Origin: Mariniflexile sp. AS56
Lineage (GTDB): Bacteria; Bacteroidota; Bacteroidia; Flavobacteriales; Flavobacteriaceae
DNA length: 64,000 nt
Direction of reading: 5' to 3'
Assembly: GCF_030552475.1 (NCBI RefSeq)
Contig: NZ_JAUPED010000005.1
Coordinates: forward strand, 124,001-188,000
Each line of letters starts with the position of its first letter. Position 1 is the stretch's first letter. A program made the position numbers and the translations under genes. Below the pieces are notes generated by a model. It had not been told where the DNA came from. It did not search any database and was given only the letters and a program-made list of their open reading frames with translations. Below, piece by piece: positions 11,081-19,756 of this stretch.

Positions 11081-11851
11081 ATGAACGATATTTTAAAAAT
11101 TGCAGATAAAACGTTTGGTTCTAGATTGTTTACAGGAACAGGAAAATTTAGCTCCAATCAACTCATGTCTGAAGCTTTAATCGCCTCAGAAAGTGAGTTA
11201 ATTACGGTGGCATTAAAACGCGTTGATATGGATAATGAACAAGATAAAATGCTGCAAAGTATTTTACGCCCCAACGTGAATTTACTTCCAAACACATCGG
11301 GCGTTCGCGATGCGAAAGAAGCTGTTTTTGCTGCACAACTAGCGCGTGAAGCTTTGGAAACCAATTGGATTAAATTAGAAATTCATCCAGACCCCAAATA
11401 TTTATTACCAGACCCTATAGAAACGTTGAAAGCTACAGAAGCATTAGTAAAACTTGGTTTTGTAGTGATGCCATATATACACGCAGACCCTGTTTTGTGT
11501 AAAAGACTTGAAGATGTAGGCGCACAGTGTGTTATGCCTTTAGGAGCGCCCATTGGCACTAATAAAGGCATTAAAACAGTCGACTTTTTAGAAATCATCA
11601 TCGAACAAAGCAACGTGCCCGTTATTGTAGATGCAGGAATAGGAAGTCCGTCGCACGCCGCCTATGCCATGGAATTAGGAGCCGATGCCGTTTTGGTAAA
11701 CACAGCCATCGCTGTTTCGCAAAATCCAGTTATGATGGCTAAGGCTTTTAAACTGGCTGTAGAAGCCGGCAGAATGGCCTATAATGCCAAATTAGCCAGC
11801 ATTAAAAAACATGCCGAAGCCAGCAGCCCCTTAACACGTTTTTTAAATTAA
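11081..11851 (+). CDS. thiG: Thiazole synthase ThiG
   Basis: A 256-residue TIM-barrel enzyme that combines 1-deoxyxylulose 5-phosphate, dehydroglycine and ThiS-borne sulfur into the thiazole ring. Lys98 in WIKLEIHPD is at the position of the Schiff-base lysine of the family. Other signatures are FTGTGKF near the N terminus, [24 protein letters not shown] and [10 protein letters not shown]. The start is 2 bp after thiE; thiH follows 51 bp later and supplies dehydroglycine. Confidence 0.97.
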   Translation: MNDILKIADKTFGSRLFTGTGKFSSNQLMSEALIASESELITVALKRVDMDNEQDKMLQSILRPNVNLLPNTSGVRDAKEAVFAAQLAREALETNWIKLEIHPDPKYLLPDPIETLKATEALVKLGFVVMPYIHADPVLCKRLEDVGAQCVMPLGAPIGTNKGIKTVDFLEIIIEQSNVPVIVDAGIGSPSHAAYAMELGADAVLVNTAIAVSQNPVMMAKAFKLAVEAGRMAYNAKLASIKKHAEASSPLTRFLN

Positions 11852-11902
11852 TAAACACGGTTCTAATTTTAGAAACCAACTCCTAAACCCCTCAACTCCT
11901 CA

Positions 11903-13018
11903 ATGCATAAAACATTCCAAACCCTATTCGACACCTACAATTGGAACGACACCCTGGCGAGCATCCATGCGAAAACGGCCCAAGATGTTGAACAGGCGCT
12001 TTCCAAAAACAAACGCGATTTAGAAGATTTTAAAGCATTAATTTCTCCGGCAGCAGCCCCATTTTTAGAACAAATGGCGCAGTTAAGTAAGGCCATAACC
12101 AAAAAGCGTTTTGGAAACACCATGCAAATGTATGTGCCCATGTACTTATCAAACGAATGCCAAAACATTTGTACCTATTGCGGGTTTAGCATGACCAATA
12201 AAATACCACGCAGAACCTTAACCGATACCGAAATTTTAAAAGAAGTCGCCTTTTTAAAATCTAAGGGTTACGATCATATTTTACTTGTTACGGGTGAAGC
12301 CAATAAAACAGTGGGTGTTCCGTACATAAAACATGCCATGGAATTGATTAAAAATCAGTTTTCAAACATCACCATAGAGGTGCAACCTTTAGACCAAGAT
12401 GCGTATGAGGAATTAATGGAAGCCAACCTATACGCTGTTTTGGTATATCAAGAAACCTACCACCGCGATGCCTATAAAAAACACCACCCAAAAGGTAAAA
12501 AGTCGAATTTTGATTACCGTTTAGATACGGCAGATCGTTTAGGTAAAGCGGGCGTTCATAAAATAGGCTTGGGTGCTTTGTTTGGTTTGGAAGATTGGCG
12601 CGCCGATAGTTTTTTCACCGCCATGCATCTAAAATATTTACAAAAAACCTATTGGAAAACAAAGTACTCCATCTCATTCCCAAGGTTGCGACCGCACAGT
12701 GGCGGCTTAGAACCCAAAGTAGAAATGACCGACTCCCATTTGGTACAAACCATTTGCGCGTTTCGGTTGCTAGATGAAGACGTCGAATTATCCATGAGCA
12801 CCCGCGAAAGTGAAACTTTTAGAAACAACATTGTGCATTTAGGCATCACCTCAATAAGTGCCGAATCTAAAACCAACCCAGGCGGTTACGCCGTAGACCC
12901 ACAGACTTTAGAACAGTTCGAAATTTCAGATGAACGCTCTACCGAAGCCATTGCAAACATGTTAACAAACACAGGTTTAGAACCCGTTTGGAAAGATTGG
13001 GCTAATAATTGGAATTGA
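11903..13018 (+). CDS. thiH: 2-iminoacetate synthase ThiH (radical SAM tyrosine lyase)
   Basis: 371 residues. The radical SAM cluster motif CX3CX2C is formed by Cys86, Cys90 and Cys93 in CQNICTYCGFS. ThiH cleaves tyrosine to p-cresol and dehydroglycine, the nitrogen donor for ThiG in anaerobes and many facultative bacteria; aerobic bacteria often use the oxidase ThiO instead. Conserved stretches include RLRPHSGG and ELSMSTRESETFRNN. It is the last recognisable thi gene here: no thiF follows within the window. Confidence 0.97.
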   Translation: MHKTFQTLFDTYNWNDTLASIHAKTAQDVEQALSKNKRDLEDFKALISPAAAPFLEQMAQLSKAITKKRFGNTMQMYVPMYLSNECQNICTYCGFSMTNKIPRRTLTDTEILKEVAFLKSKGYDHILLVTGEANKTVGVPYIKHAMELIKNQFSNITIEVQPLDQDAYEELMEANLYAVLVYQETYHRDAYKKHHPKGKKSNFDYRLDTADRLGKAGVHKIGLGALFGLEDWRADSFFTAMHLKYLQKTYWKTKYSISFPRLRPHSGGLEPKVEMTDSHLVQTICAFRLLDEDVELSMSTRESETFRNNIVHLGITSISAESKTNPGGYAVDPQTLEQFEISDERSTEAIANMLTNTGLEPVWKDWANNWN

Positions 13019-13212
13019 AATAGGGTAGTACAACAAGTTTGATTGGGTTATTATTTTTGAAATAATACTATGATTTAAAAGTTAAGATTTTCGATATTAA
13101 TATTTACTGAAGTCTTCCTATCTTGCATTTAAATATTATTCTAATAATCAGTTATGAAAATAAATAAGGTAAGAACAATTGACTCTTTTGATTTAAAAAA
13201 TATTGCAGCATA
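13019..13212. other. Spacer between thiH and the HNH nuclease gene
   Basis: A 194-bp AT-rich gap. A weak AT-only hairpin (TATTATTT at 13049-13056 with AAATAATA at 13060-13067) follows thiH but has no T run. A TATCTTG block near 13120 is one base short of the -7 promoter consensus. The last 60 bp hold the short frame described separately. Confidence 0.5.
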
Positions 13213-13213
13213 A
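13154..13213 (+). CDS. Possible 19-codon leader frame coupled to the HNH gene
   Basis: An ATG at 13154 opens a frame of 19 codons (MKINKVRTIDSFDLKNIAA) whose TAA stop overlaps the ATG of the HNH gene by one base (TAATG). This arrangement allows translational coupling. It may be a real leader peptide, the remnant of a longer gene, or chance in AT-rich DNA; nothing in its sequence is recognisable. Confidence 0.25.
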   Translation: MKINKVRTIDSFDLKNIAA

Positions 13214-13968
13214 TGGCAAAAAACAATTGGACAAAAGAAGAAACAATTGTAGCATTTAATGTGTATTGCAAAATACCTTTTAAAAACAGCAGTAAATCCA
13301 ATCCTACTGTAATAAAATATGCAAACATAATTGGAAGGTCTCCGTCTGCATTAAATATGAAAATTGGAAATTTTGGAAGACTTGATCCTGAATTGAAAAA
13401 ACAAGGTATTACAGGTTTAGTAAATGGTAGTAAACTTGAAGAAGAAGTTTGGAATGAATTCAATGGAAATTGGGATGAATTGGCTTTTGAAAGCGAAGAA
13501 TTAATTGCTAAATTCCAGAACAAAGAAGTTAAAGAAATCAATTTAGAAAATTTACCAGAAGGAAAAGAAAGAGAAACTACCATAAAAACTAGAATAAATC
13601 AAAGCTTTTTTAGAAGCGCTATTTTATCTTCTTACAACATTAAGTGCTGTATAACGGGGCTATCAATTCCTGAGTTTTTAGTAGCTAGCCATATAATTCC
13701 TTGGTCAAAAGATAAAAATAATAGGACAAATCCACATAACGGGTTATGCTTAAATTCAATTCATGACAAAGCTTTTGATAAAGGATTTATAACTGTGACA
13801 CCAGATTTCAAAATAAGAGTTTCAAAATACTTCAGTAGTTATTCAAAAGATAAAGCTGTTAATGATTTTTTTATAAAGCATGAGAATCAAAATATCACAA
13901 AACCAGAAAGGTTTTTACCGAAAAAAGAATTTTTAGATTATCATTTTCAAAATATTTTTATAAAATGA
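13213..13968 (+). CDS. HNH endonuclease domain protein
   Basis: A 251-residue protein with a C-terminal HNH module: CCITG (about 137-141), then SHIIPWSKD with the catalytic-type His, NPHNGLCLN, and HDKAFDKGF. This order matches the HNH families found in putative restriction enzymes and other DNA nucleases. The first 120 residues are lysine- and asparagine-rich, begin NNWTKEETIVAFNVYCKIP and may form a small helical DNA-binding domain; similar N-terminal regions occur in stand-alone HNH proteins. No methyltransferase is nearby. It overlaps the next small gene by 4 bp. Its codon use is more AT-rich than the thi genes. A defence or mobile-gene role is possible but unproven. Confidence 0.85.
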   Translation: MAKNNWTKEETIVAFNVYCKIPFKNSSKSNPTVIKYANIIGRSPSALNMKIGNFGRLDPELKKQGITGLVNGSKLEEEVWNEFNGNWDELAFESEELIAKFQNKEVKEINLENLPEGKERETTIKTRINQSFFRSAILSSYNIKCCITGLSIPEFLVASHIIPWSKDKNNRTNPHNGLCLNSIHDKAFDKGFITVTPDFKIRVSKYFSSYSKDKAVNDFFIKHENQNITKPERFLPKKEFLDYHFQNIFIK

Positions 13969-14210
13969 ATACCCTCCAAACCATTAATACAGAATATTTA
14001 AGAGCTTCTAAAACCTTGGAAACGACTGTGGTTTCTAAAGAAAATTTAAGTAAAGTTTTCTTCATTTATAATTATGAAGGAAACTCTTTTAGAGTTTTTG
14101 AAAACCATTTAGATTTGATAAACTTCTTCCAAAATAAATCGGATTCTTTTATTCATTTTAGTACAGAAACTGATCTTGATAACTTTTTATTAAACGTAAA
14201 AATTTCATAA
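13965..14210 (+). CDS. Small hypothetical protein linked to the HNH gene
   Basis: An 81-residue protein that starts inside the last codons of the HNH gene (ATGA overlap), which suggests co-translation. It has no signal peptide or membrane segment; the sequence is rich in Asn, Phe, Leu and Glu. I do not recognise a family. Its tight link to the nuclease suggests a partner such as an inhibitor, a specificity factor or an antitoxin-like protein, but the sequence itself gives no proof. Confidence 0.65.
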   Translation: MNTLQTINTEYLRASKTLETTVVSKENLSKVFFIYNYEGNSFRVFENHLDLINFFQNKSDSFIHFSTETDLDNFLLNVKIS

Positions 14211-14326
14211 TTACTAAAAGTTATGACTACTATAAAATTCTAAAAACACCCAACCAAAACAAAAACCCTTTCATACCCCCAAACACTAAAATAGCGTCTT
14301 AAAACGTTATCATTTTTTAATTTCAT

Positions 14327-14334
14327 TACCTTTG
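14327..14334 (+). promoter_or_regulatory. Bacteroidota-type -7 promoter element for rnpA
   Basis: TACCTTTG matches the TAnnTTTG consensus. It overlaps a possible TTG start at 14332, which argues for the later TTG at 14353 as the real rnpA start. Confidence 0.6.
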
Positions 14335-14352
14335 GCTTTTAAAGCAAAAAAG

Positions 14353-14757
14353 TTGAAATTCACATACAGTCAAAAAGAAAAACTTAAAAGCAAAAAGCTT
14401 ATCGAACAAATGTTTGCCAATGGGCAATCGGTTTCGGCATTTCCGTTGCGTTTGGTGTATTTACCAACCACGTTCGATGAGGCAATTGTGGCTAAAACAG
14501 GCGTTTCGGTTAGTAAACGAAATTTTAAAACCGCCGTTGATAGAAACCGTATAAAACGGTTAATGCGAGAGGTTTATCGCTTAAATAAAGCCAGCTATTT
14601 TAACAACATGACAACGCAATATGCGTTTATGATTTTGTACATTGGCAAAGAAAAACCCAACTTAACCCAACTGGAAGCACGTATGAGTCACCTTTTTGGT
14701 AAGTTTTTAAAAAAGGTTTCTGAAACTGAAAAATTACAAGGTGATGACATCGCATAA
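14353..14757 (+). CDS. rnpA: Ribonuclease P protein component
   Basis: 134 residues from a TTG at 14353. RnpA binds the catalytic RNase P RNA and helps cleave 5' leaders from tRNA precursors. The family signature RNRIKRLMREVYR is at about residues 58-70, with the N-terminal KLKSKKLIEQMF block and the basic central cleft. There is no ATG near the N terminus; another in-frame TTG at 14332 lies inside the -7 promoter element and would be upstream of the expected transcript start. The C-terminal tail is slightly longer than usual. The S41 protease gene follows 77 bp later. Confidence 0.93.
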   Translation: MKFTYSQKEKLKSKKLIEQMFANGQSVSAFPLRLVYLPTTFDEAIVAKTGVSVSKRNFKTAVDRNRIKRLMREVYRLNKASYFNNMTTQYAFMILYIGKEKPNLTQLEARMSHLFGKFLKKVSETEKLQGDDIA

Positions 14758-14834
14758 GCAAGTCCTTGTGTTAACAACAACCCTGTTAATAAAAGTATAG
14801 CATCTCGCCTTTTTAAAATAATAAATCTTAACAG

Positions 14835-16469
14835 ATGAAAAAATTACTTAAAAAAAGAATACTAATTCCGGTTTTAGCGAGTGTGTTGTTTCTATCGACC
14901 ACCGCTTTTAAAAACGACTTTTTTGAAATAGCTAAACAAATAGAAATATTCACCACGCTTTTTAAAGAACTCAACATGAATTATGTAGACGAAACCAACC
15001 CGGGCGACCTTATGGATACCGCTATAAAAAGCATGTTGGCCAATTTAGATCCCTACACTAATTTTATGAACGAACAGGATGTAGAAGCTGCTAGAATTAA
15101 CAATACCGGCGATTATACAGGCATTGGTGCGAAAGTAAAAACACAAAAAGATAAATTAATTATTGTTGAACCTTATAAAAACTATCCGGCAGATAAAGCA
15201 GGTTTAAAAGCGGGCGACGAAATTATAAAAGTAGGCAACACCCTAATTTCGACTTACAAAGAAGATGCTGGCGAACTGCTTAAAGGCGCTACAGATACAC
15301 CGGTAGAGGTAACTTACAAACGCCAAGGTAAAACCCAAATAGCTACTATAAAACGTGCTGAAGTTGAGATTAAAGCGGTACCACATTTCTCGATGGTCAA
15401 TACCAAAACAGGTTATATTGTATTGAGTCGTTTTAACAATAAAGCATCGGCAGAAACCAATTATGCACTCCGCGATTTAAAAGCCCAAGGTGCCGAACGT
15501 ATTATATTAGATTTACGTGGCAACCCAGGCGGCTTGCTTAACGAGGCTATTAACATTGTAAATTTATTTGTGCCTAAAGGGCAGTTGGTGGTTACAACCA
15601 AATCTAAAGTTAAAAAATACAACAAAACCTATTACACCCAAAACGACCCGATTGATACCGAAATACCTTTGGTTATTTTAATTGATGGCGGTAGCGCATC
15701 GGCCAGTGAAATTGTTTCGGGTTCTTTACAAGATTTAGACCGCGCCGTAATTGTAGGATCTAGAAGTTTTGGTAAAGGTCTGGTACAACGCCCTAAAGAA
15801 CTGGTGTATGGTACGCAGGTAAAAATTACTATTTCTCGTTATTATACACCATCTGGTAGATGCATACAAGCGCTGGATTATTGGCATAGAAATGATAAAG
15901 GCGAAGCTGTGCGTGTAAAACAAGAAAACTACAACGAGTTTAAAACCAAAAACGGTAGAAAAGTGTTTGATGGTGGCGGTGTATTTCCCGATGTGAGTTT
16001 TAATGCCTCTAAAAATGCGTCCATTATAAACGCCATTGTTAATAACGATTTGGTTTTTAATTACGCTACCAATTACTATTACAACCACACTATTAAAGAT
16101 ATTAACAGCCTGAAATTAACCGACAGCGATTTTTTAAATTTTAAAGGCTTTTTAAAGACCAATAAATTCTCATTTGAAACCGAAACTGAAAAAGCTTTAA
16201 ATAAAGCTTTTGAAGCCGCAAAAAATGATGATTTGGATGATAACATTAAAACCGACTTTAACACGCTTATTTCCAATTTAAATAAGTCGAAAATTAGCGT
16301 TATAGATGAAAATAAAACCTATTTGTTAGAGTTATTAACAGAAGACATTGTAAAACGTTATGTGTACCGCGAAGGTTTGTATGATTATTACAAAATACAC
16401 GATTCTGAAATTAAAAAAGCCACCGAAATTTTAGGAAATCAAACTAGCTATTTAAGCTACTTAAAGTAA
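14835..16469 (+). CDS. C-terminal processing peptidase (S41 family)
   Basis: 544 residues with an N-terminal signal or anchor (RILIPVLASVLFLSTTAF). A PDZ domain lies at about residues 95-175 (IGAKVK to AEVEIKAVP). The catalytic dyad is visible as Ser289 in GGSASASE and Lys314 in SRSFGKGLVQ, 25 residues apart as in tail-specific proteases. Such enzymes degrade or trim periplasmic proteins from the C terminus. The C-terminal 150 residues form a helical extension found in the Bacteroidota members. It lies just after rnpA and is probably co-transcribed with it. Confidence 0.93.
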   Translation: MKKLLKKRILIPVLASVLFLSTTAFKNDFFEIAKQIEIFTTLFKELNMNYVDETNPGDLMDTAIKSMLANLDPYTNFMNEQDVEAARINNTGDYTGIGAKVKTQKDKLIIVEPYKNYPADKAGLKAGDEIIKVGNTLISTYKEDAGELLKGATDTPVEVTYKRQGKTQIATIKRAEVEIKAVPHFSMVNTKTGYIVLSRFNNKASAETNYALRDLKAQGAERIILDLRGNPGGLLNEAINIVNLFVPKGQLVVTTKSKVKKYNKTYYTQNDPIDTEIPLVILIDGGSASASEIVSGSLQDLDRAVIVGSRSFGKGLVQRPKELVYGTQVKITISRYYTPSGRCIQALDYWHRNDKGEAVRVKQENYNEFKTKNGRKVFDGGGVFPDVSFNASKNASIINAIVNNDLVFNYATNYYYNHTIKDINSLKLTDSDFLNFKGFLKTNKFSFETETEKALNKAFEAAKNDDLDDNIKTDFNTLISNLNKSKISVIDENKTYLLELLTEDIVKRYVYREGLYDYYKIHDSEIKKATEILGNQTSYLSYLK

Positions 16470-16579
16470 AATATGTTGTTTTTCAACCGCTTGTAAGGGT
16501 TTTTAAACTTAAAAGAGTATCGGTGTTCATCAAAATTCATTAAAAACAGTATATTTAGATACTGTTCAATTTCTACTTT

Positions 16580-17434
16580 ATGACCAAACAACTGGTATTT
16601 TTATTCATACTTTTTCAATCTGTTTTTGTGTTTTCTCAAAAAGAACTCACTCATGAAGTTTATTTTGATACCGATAACTACAACATTATTTCTACGGAAG
16701 AAAGCCGCTTATTACTTTTTATTTCAAACCTTTCGGATATTGATATAGAATCTATTTCCATTTTTGGTTTTTGTGATGATGTGGGCGCCGATTCTTATAA
16801 CCTTAAACTATCGCAACAACGTGCCAATGCTATTAAAACCGTTTTTTCTAACAATGAAATTAGCGAAGATTTAATAACGAATGTGGACGGAAAAGGTAAA
16901 ATTTTATTAAAAATTGTTGAAGAAAAAAACCTAATTAAAATACGAGGTTTAAACCGTAAAGTTGAAATTATAGTCAAACCAAAACCACCTGTAGTTGTAG
17001 AAGTTACACCCGAAGTAAAGGTGGAAACCCCTGAGAAAAAAGAGGCGCATGAACGCTTAAAAGGCGAGCTTAAAGTGGGTGATAAAATAGTGTTCGAAAA
17101 TATTTTATTCAAAACAGGGTATAGCCAAATTATGCCCGAATCTAAAAAAGTGTTAGAAAATATTGCCGAAGTTTTAGTAGAACGAAAAGGTGTTTATTTT
17201 ACCATACAAGGCCATGTATGCTGTACACAAAATAGTAGAGATGCGATAGATAGAAAAACAAAACTTCGTAACCTATCTGAAACGCGTGCCAAATACATTT
17301 ATGATTACTTCATAAAAAAAGGAGTTGATAAACGACGTATGCGCCATATTGGACTGCGTAGAAAATTTCCGCTTGGTGGCGACCCAAAACTAGACAGACG
17401 TGTAGAAATAGTTATCACCTATGTGGTTAAATAA
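16580..17434 (+). CDS. OmpA-family protein with two OmpA-like domains
   Basis: 284 residues with a cleavable signal peptide (LVFLFILFQSVFVFS). Two peptidoglycan-binding-type regions can be seen: the first at about 25-130 (EVYFDTDNYNIIS, then LSQQRANAIKTVF), the second at about 165-283 (ILFKTGYSQIMPESKKVLENIA, then LSETRAKYIYDYF and RRVEIVI). They are joined by a Pro/Val/Glu/Lys-rich linker. The first copy appears degenerate. The protein probably links the outer membrane or periplasm to peptidoglycan. Its last 14 bp overlap the next gene. Confidence 0.88.
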   Translation: MTKQLVFLFILFQSVFVFSQKELTHEVYFDTDNYNIISTEESRLLLFISNLSDIDIESISIFGFCDDVGADSYNLKLSQQRANAIKTVFSNNEISEDLITNVDGKGKILLKIVEEKNLIKIRGLNRKVEIIVKPKPPVVVEVTPEVKVETPEKKEAHERLKGELKVGDKIVFENILFKTGYSQIMPESKKVLENIAEVLVERKGVYFTIQGHVCCTQNSRDAIDRKTKLRNLSETRAKYIYDYFIKKGVDKRRMRHIGLRRKFPLGGDPKLDRRVEIVITYVVK

Positions 17435-18830
17435 AACGCTTATATACGGCCTTTTTTTAACGCTTACTAGTGTCATTACATCGGCGCAAAATACCGCCAT
17501 TCCCGATCCTAATTTTGAACAAGTTTTAATAGACATTGGTTTAGATACCGCACCTATAAATGGCTTGGTGCCAACGGCTAATATTAATACCATTACCAAT
17601 TTAGATGTTGCTGGAAAAAATATTTTAGACCTTACAGGTATTGAAGCTTTTACCGCTTTACAAATGTTGGATTGTTCGGTGAACTTATTAACAAGTTTAA
17701 ATGTTTCTAATAATACCAGTTTAAAGGAATTATACATTTATAACAATCAAATACCAACTATAAATTTAAGTCTTCTTACAGATTTGAAAATTTTATGGTG
17801 TTTTAGTAATATACTATCCAACCTGAATGTTAATAACCAAACGGAATTGATTTCTTTGGTGTGTTGGGATAATAATTTAAGTAGTTTAAACACGTCCAAC
17901 AATACCAAATTAAATGTTTTGGTCTGCGATAATAACAACATCAGTACGCTAGATGTTTCAAAAAACACCACCTTGAGTAGGTTTCAATGTGGTACTAATT
18001 TAATTTCAAATTTAGATGTTAGTAACAACTTAAACCTCTCTTATTTATCTTGTGAAAATAACCAATTAACAACTTTAAATGTAAATGTTAATAACTCTCT
18101 AAACACGCTATATTGCCAGTTTAATGCATTGACTGCCTTAGATGTATCGAACAACAAATCCCTAATATTTTTAGATTGCAGCAACAACCAATTGTGTGAA
18201 TTGAATGTAAAAAACACCAACAACAGCAATGCTACGGTAAATTTTAGTTCTAATTTAAACCTAAATTGTGTGGTTGTTGATAACCCAACGGGAACTCACA
18301 CTAATTGGTTGCCTGCAGGTTTTTCAAATTATGTATCTAACCAAGATCAATGCAGTAATTTTGTAAATATTGACAGGTTAGAAAGTGTGATAACCAACAC
18401 CTTATACACTTTACCTGGACTAACTTATGGAAATTACTTTACTGAAACTGGAGGCCAAGGAACGCCTTTATTTCCAGGTGAAAACATAAACACCTCCCAA
18501 ACTATTTATATTTATAATGAATCGGTTTGTGCTACGAATGAAAGTAATTTTACTGTGTTAATAACTTCGGAAGCCTATTATATTCCTAAATATTTCACCC
18601 CAAATAACGATGGCGTACACGATGTTTGGAAGGTTCAAGATTTTAATAATAGCATTAAAAATATTGCTATTTATAATAGGTATGGGAAACTTTTAAAATA
18701 CTTACCAGCAAACACCAGCGGTTGGAACGGAATTTTTAATGGAAAACTTCTAGAAACTAATGATTATTGGTACGCAATAACTTTACATACAGGTGAAACC
18801 ATTACGGGGCATTTTGTTTTAAAACGTTGA
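17421..18830 (+). CDS. Secreted leucine-rich-repeat protein with T9SS type B sorting domain
   Basis: 469 residues. After a signal peptide (LIYGLFLTLTSVITSA) come about nine leucine-rich repeats of 20-21 residues, roughly residues 75-290, with a recurring LxxLNVSNNTxLxxLxC pattern including regularly placed cysteines. The last 85 residues are the gliding-motility-associated C-terminal domain: YYIPKYFTPNNDGVHDVW, IYNRYGKLL, GWNG, YWYAITL and the terminal GHFVLKR. That domain directs export through the type IX secretion system and, in type B proteins, attachment or release at the cell surface. The gene overlaps the OmpA-like gene by 14 bp, so it is probably translationally coupled to it. Confidence 0.94.
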   Translation: MWLNKTLIYGLFLTLTSVITSAQNTAIPDPNFEQVLIDIGLDTAPINGLVPTANINTITNLDVAGKNILDLTGIEAFTALQMLDCSVNLLTSLNVSNNTSLKELYIYNNQIPTINLSLLTDLKILWCFSNILSNLNVNNQTELISLVCWDNNLSSLNTSNNTKLNVLVCDNNNISTLDVSKNTTLSRFQCGTNLISNLDVSNNLNLSYLSCENNQLTTLNVNVNNSLNTLYCQFNALTALDVSNNKSLIFLDCSNNQLCELNVKNTNNSNATVNFSSNLNLNCVVVDNPTGTHTNWLPAGFSNYVSNQDQCSNFVNIDRLESVITNTLYTLPGLTYGNYFTETGGQGTPLFPGENINTSQTIYIYNESVCATNESNFTVLITSEAYYIPKYFTPNNDGVHDVWKVQDFNNSIKNIAIYNRYGKLLKYLPANTSGWNGIFNGKLLETNDYWYAITLHTGETITGHFVLKR

Positions 18831-18853
18831 ATAAAAACTAGTTACTTAAGTAC

Positions 18854-18884
18854 AACATCGCAATATGAGAAATATTATCTTCCA
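18854..18884. repeat. Direct repeat copy A (31 bp)
   Basis: This 31-bp block matches 19216-19246 at 28 of 31 positions with an exact offset of 362 bp. Read on the minus strand it encodes EDNISHIAML followed by YLSN and a stop, almost identical to the EDNIPHIAML near the end of the acetyltransferase at 19188. It therefore looks like a displaced copy of that gene's 3' end. The stop codon of the small membrane protein gene lies within it, in a different frame. Confidence 0.85.
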
Positions 18885-19195
18885 TAAGAACTAAACTTTA
18901 CTAAACTCCAAAATAAAAACAGTCCAATAAGACCTATTGTTGCGTGTCCATAAAAAACTACCAACAAAAGTAAGAGGCTAATTATTAGAATAACTGTTTT
19001 AAAAAAACGAGTAGATTTACTATGAGATTTTGATAGTTTATTATTCAATAATTGATTCAAATGGATTTCATCAGATTTTTTTAAATAATATTTAATCTCA
19101 AATTCATCAAACCCTTTTGCATCCATTTCTTTGATTATTGCTTCTTTGGATAATCCTTTTACTCTTAGTGATATGATGTAGTCGAGTTTATTCAC
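18875..19195 (-). CDS. Small hypothetical membrane protein
   Basis: 106 residues. The N-terminal half is soluble and charged (SLRVKGLSKEAIIKEMDAKG, resembling a short helix-turn-helix-like or UBA-like segment), followed by two hydrophobic segments at about 66-82 and 85-100. No family was recognised. The start overlaps the end of the acetyltransferase gene by 8 bp, and the stop falls inside direct repeat A, so the gene occupies a segment that seems to have been inserted into the 3' end of the acetyltransferase gene. Confidence 0.65.
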   Translation of the reverse strand: MNKLDYIISLRVKGLSKEAIIKEMDAKGFDEFEIKYYLKKSDEIHLNQLLNNKLSKSHSKSTRFFKTVILIISLLLLLVVFYGHATIGLIGLFLFWSLVKFSSYGR

Positions 19196-19649
19196 TTTCA
19201 GTAATAATTGTTGCTAACATCGCAATATGCGGAATATTATCCTCCAAATATTCATCTCCAAATTCAACAAAACCACAGTTATTATAAAATGATTTTAAAT
19301 GCGCTTGCGCGGAAATTTGAATGGTTTTCGCCTTAAAATAGGTTTCAACAACTTCTACAGAGGCCTTCATTAAATCGTAACCATATTTAAAAGCACGTTG
19401 GTTTTTTGCAATAACCACACGACCAATACTGGCATGTTCAAAATAATCGCCAGCTTTAAAAATACGTGTATAGGCCACTATTTTTTCATCTTTAATACCT
19501 AATACATGCCATGCTTTTTGGTCTTTCCCGTCAATATCTTGATACACACAATCTTGCTCGACTACAAAAACTTCACTACGAAGTTGTAAAATATTATATA
19601 ACTCTTGAGTTGTTAACTCTGAAAATGTTTTTACTTGGGTATGTATCAT
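19188..19649 (-). CDS. GNAT acetyltransferase, ElaA-like
   Basis: 153 residues from an ATG at 19649; a start 15 bp upstream is also possible. The ElaA pattern is clear: LRSEVFVVEQDCVYQDIDGKD at the start (shown in part), then AYTRIF, SIGRVVI, the acetyl-CoA-binding block around YGYDLMKAS, and the late SAQAHLKSFYNNCGFVEFG. GNAT enzymes move acetyl groups from acetyl-CoA to amines; the substrate of ElaA-like proteins is unknown. The C-terminal ATIITESE after HIAML differs from the tail encoded 362 bp downstream, which may be the original end. Confidence 0.9.
   Translation of the reverse strand: MIHTQVKTFSELTTQELYNILQLRSEVFVVEQDCVYQDIDGKDQKAWHVLGIKDEKIVAYTRIFKAGDYFEHASIGRVVIAKNQRAFKYGYDLMKASVEVVETYFKAKTIQISAQAHLKSFYNNCGFVEFGDEYLEDNIPHIAMLATIITESE
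19216..19246. repeat. Direct repeat copy B (31 bp), inside the acetyltransferase gene
   Basis: This copy encodes EDNIPHIAML on the minus strand, near the C terminus of the ElaA-like protein. It pairs with copy A at 18854-18884. The block between the copies carries the small membrane protein gene. Confidence 0.85.
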
Positions 19650-19756
19650 AACAATATTATTCAATAGTCTGTACGAAGTACGTATAACTGAAGTTATTAT
19701 TTTTAAAACTAAAATAGAAGAGATTACTTCGTTTTACTCGTAATAACGGTTTATAA

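Noticed and set aside
13076-14226. Near-identical 12-mers flanking the HNH pair (TAAAAGTTAAGA at 13076, TAAAAGTTATGA at 14215)
   Set aside because: Such AT-rich 12-mers with one mismatch are expected by chance in this sequence; too weak to be called target-site duplications.
17640-18260. Tandem DNA repeats in the LRR gene as a CRISPR or minisatellite
   Set aside because: The repetition is at protein level (leucine-rich repeats) with diverged codons; there are no regular spacers.
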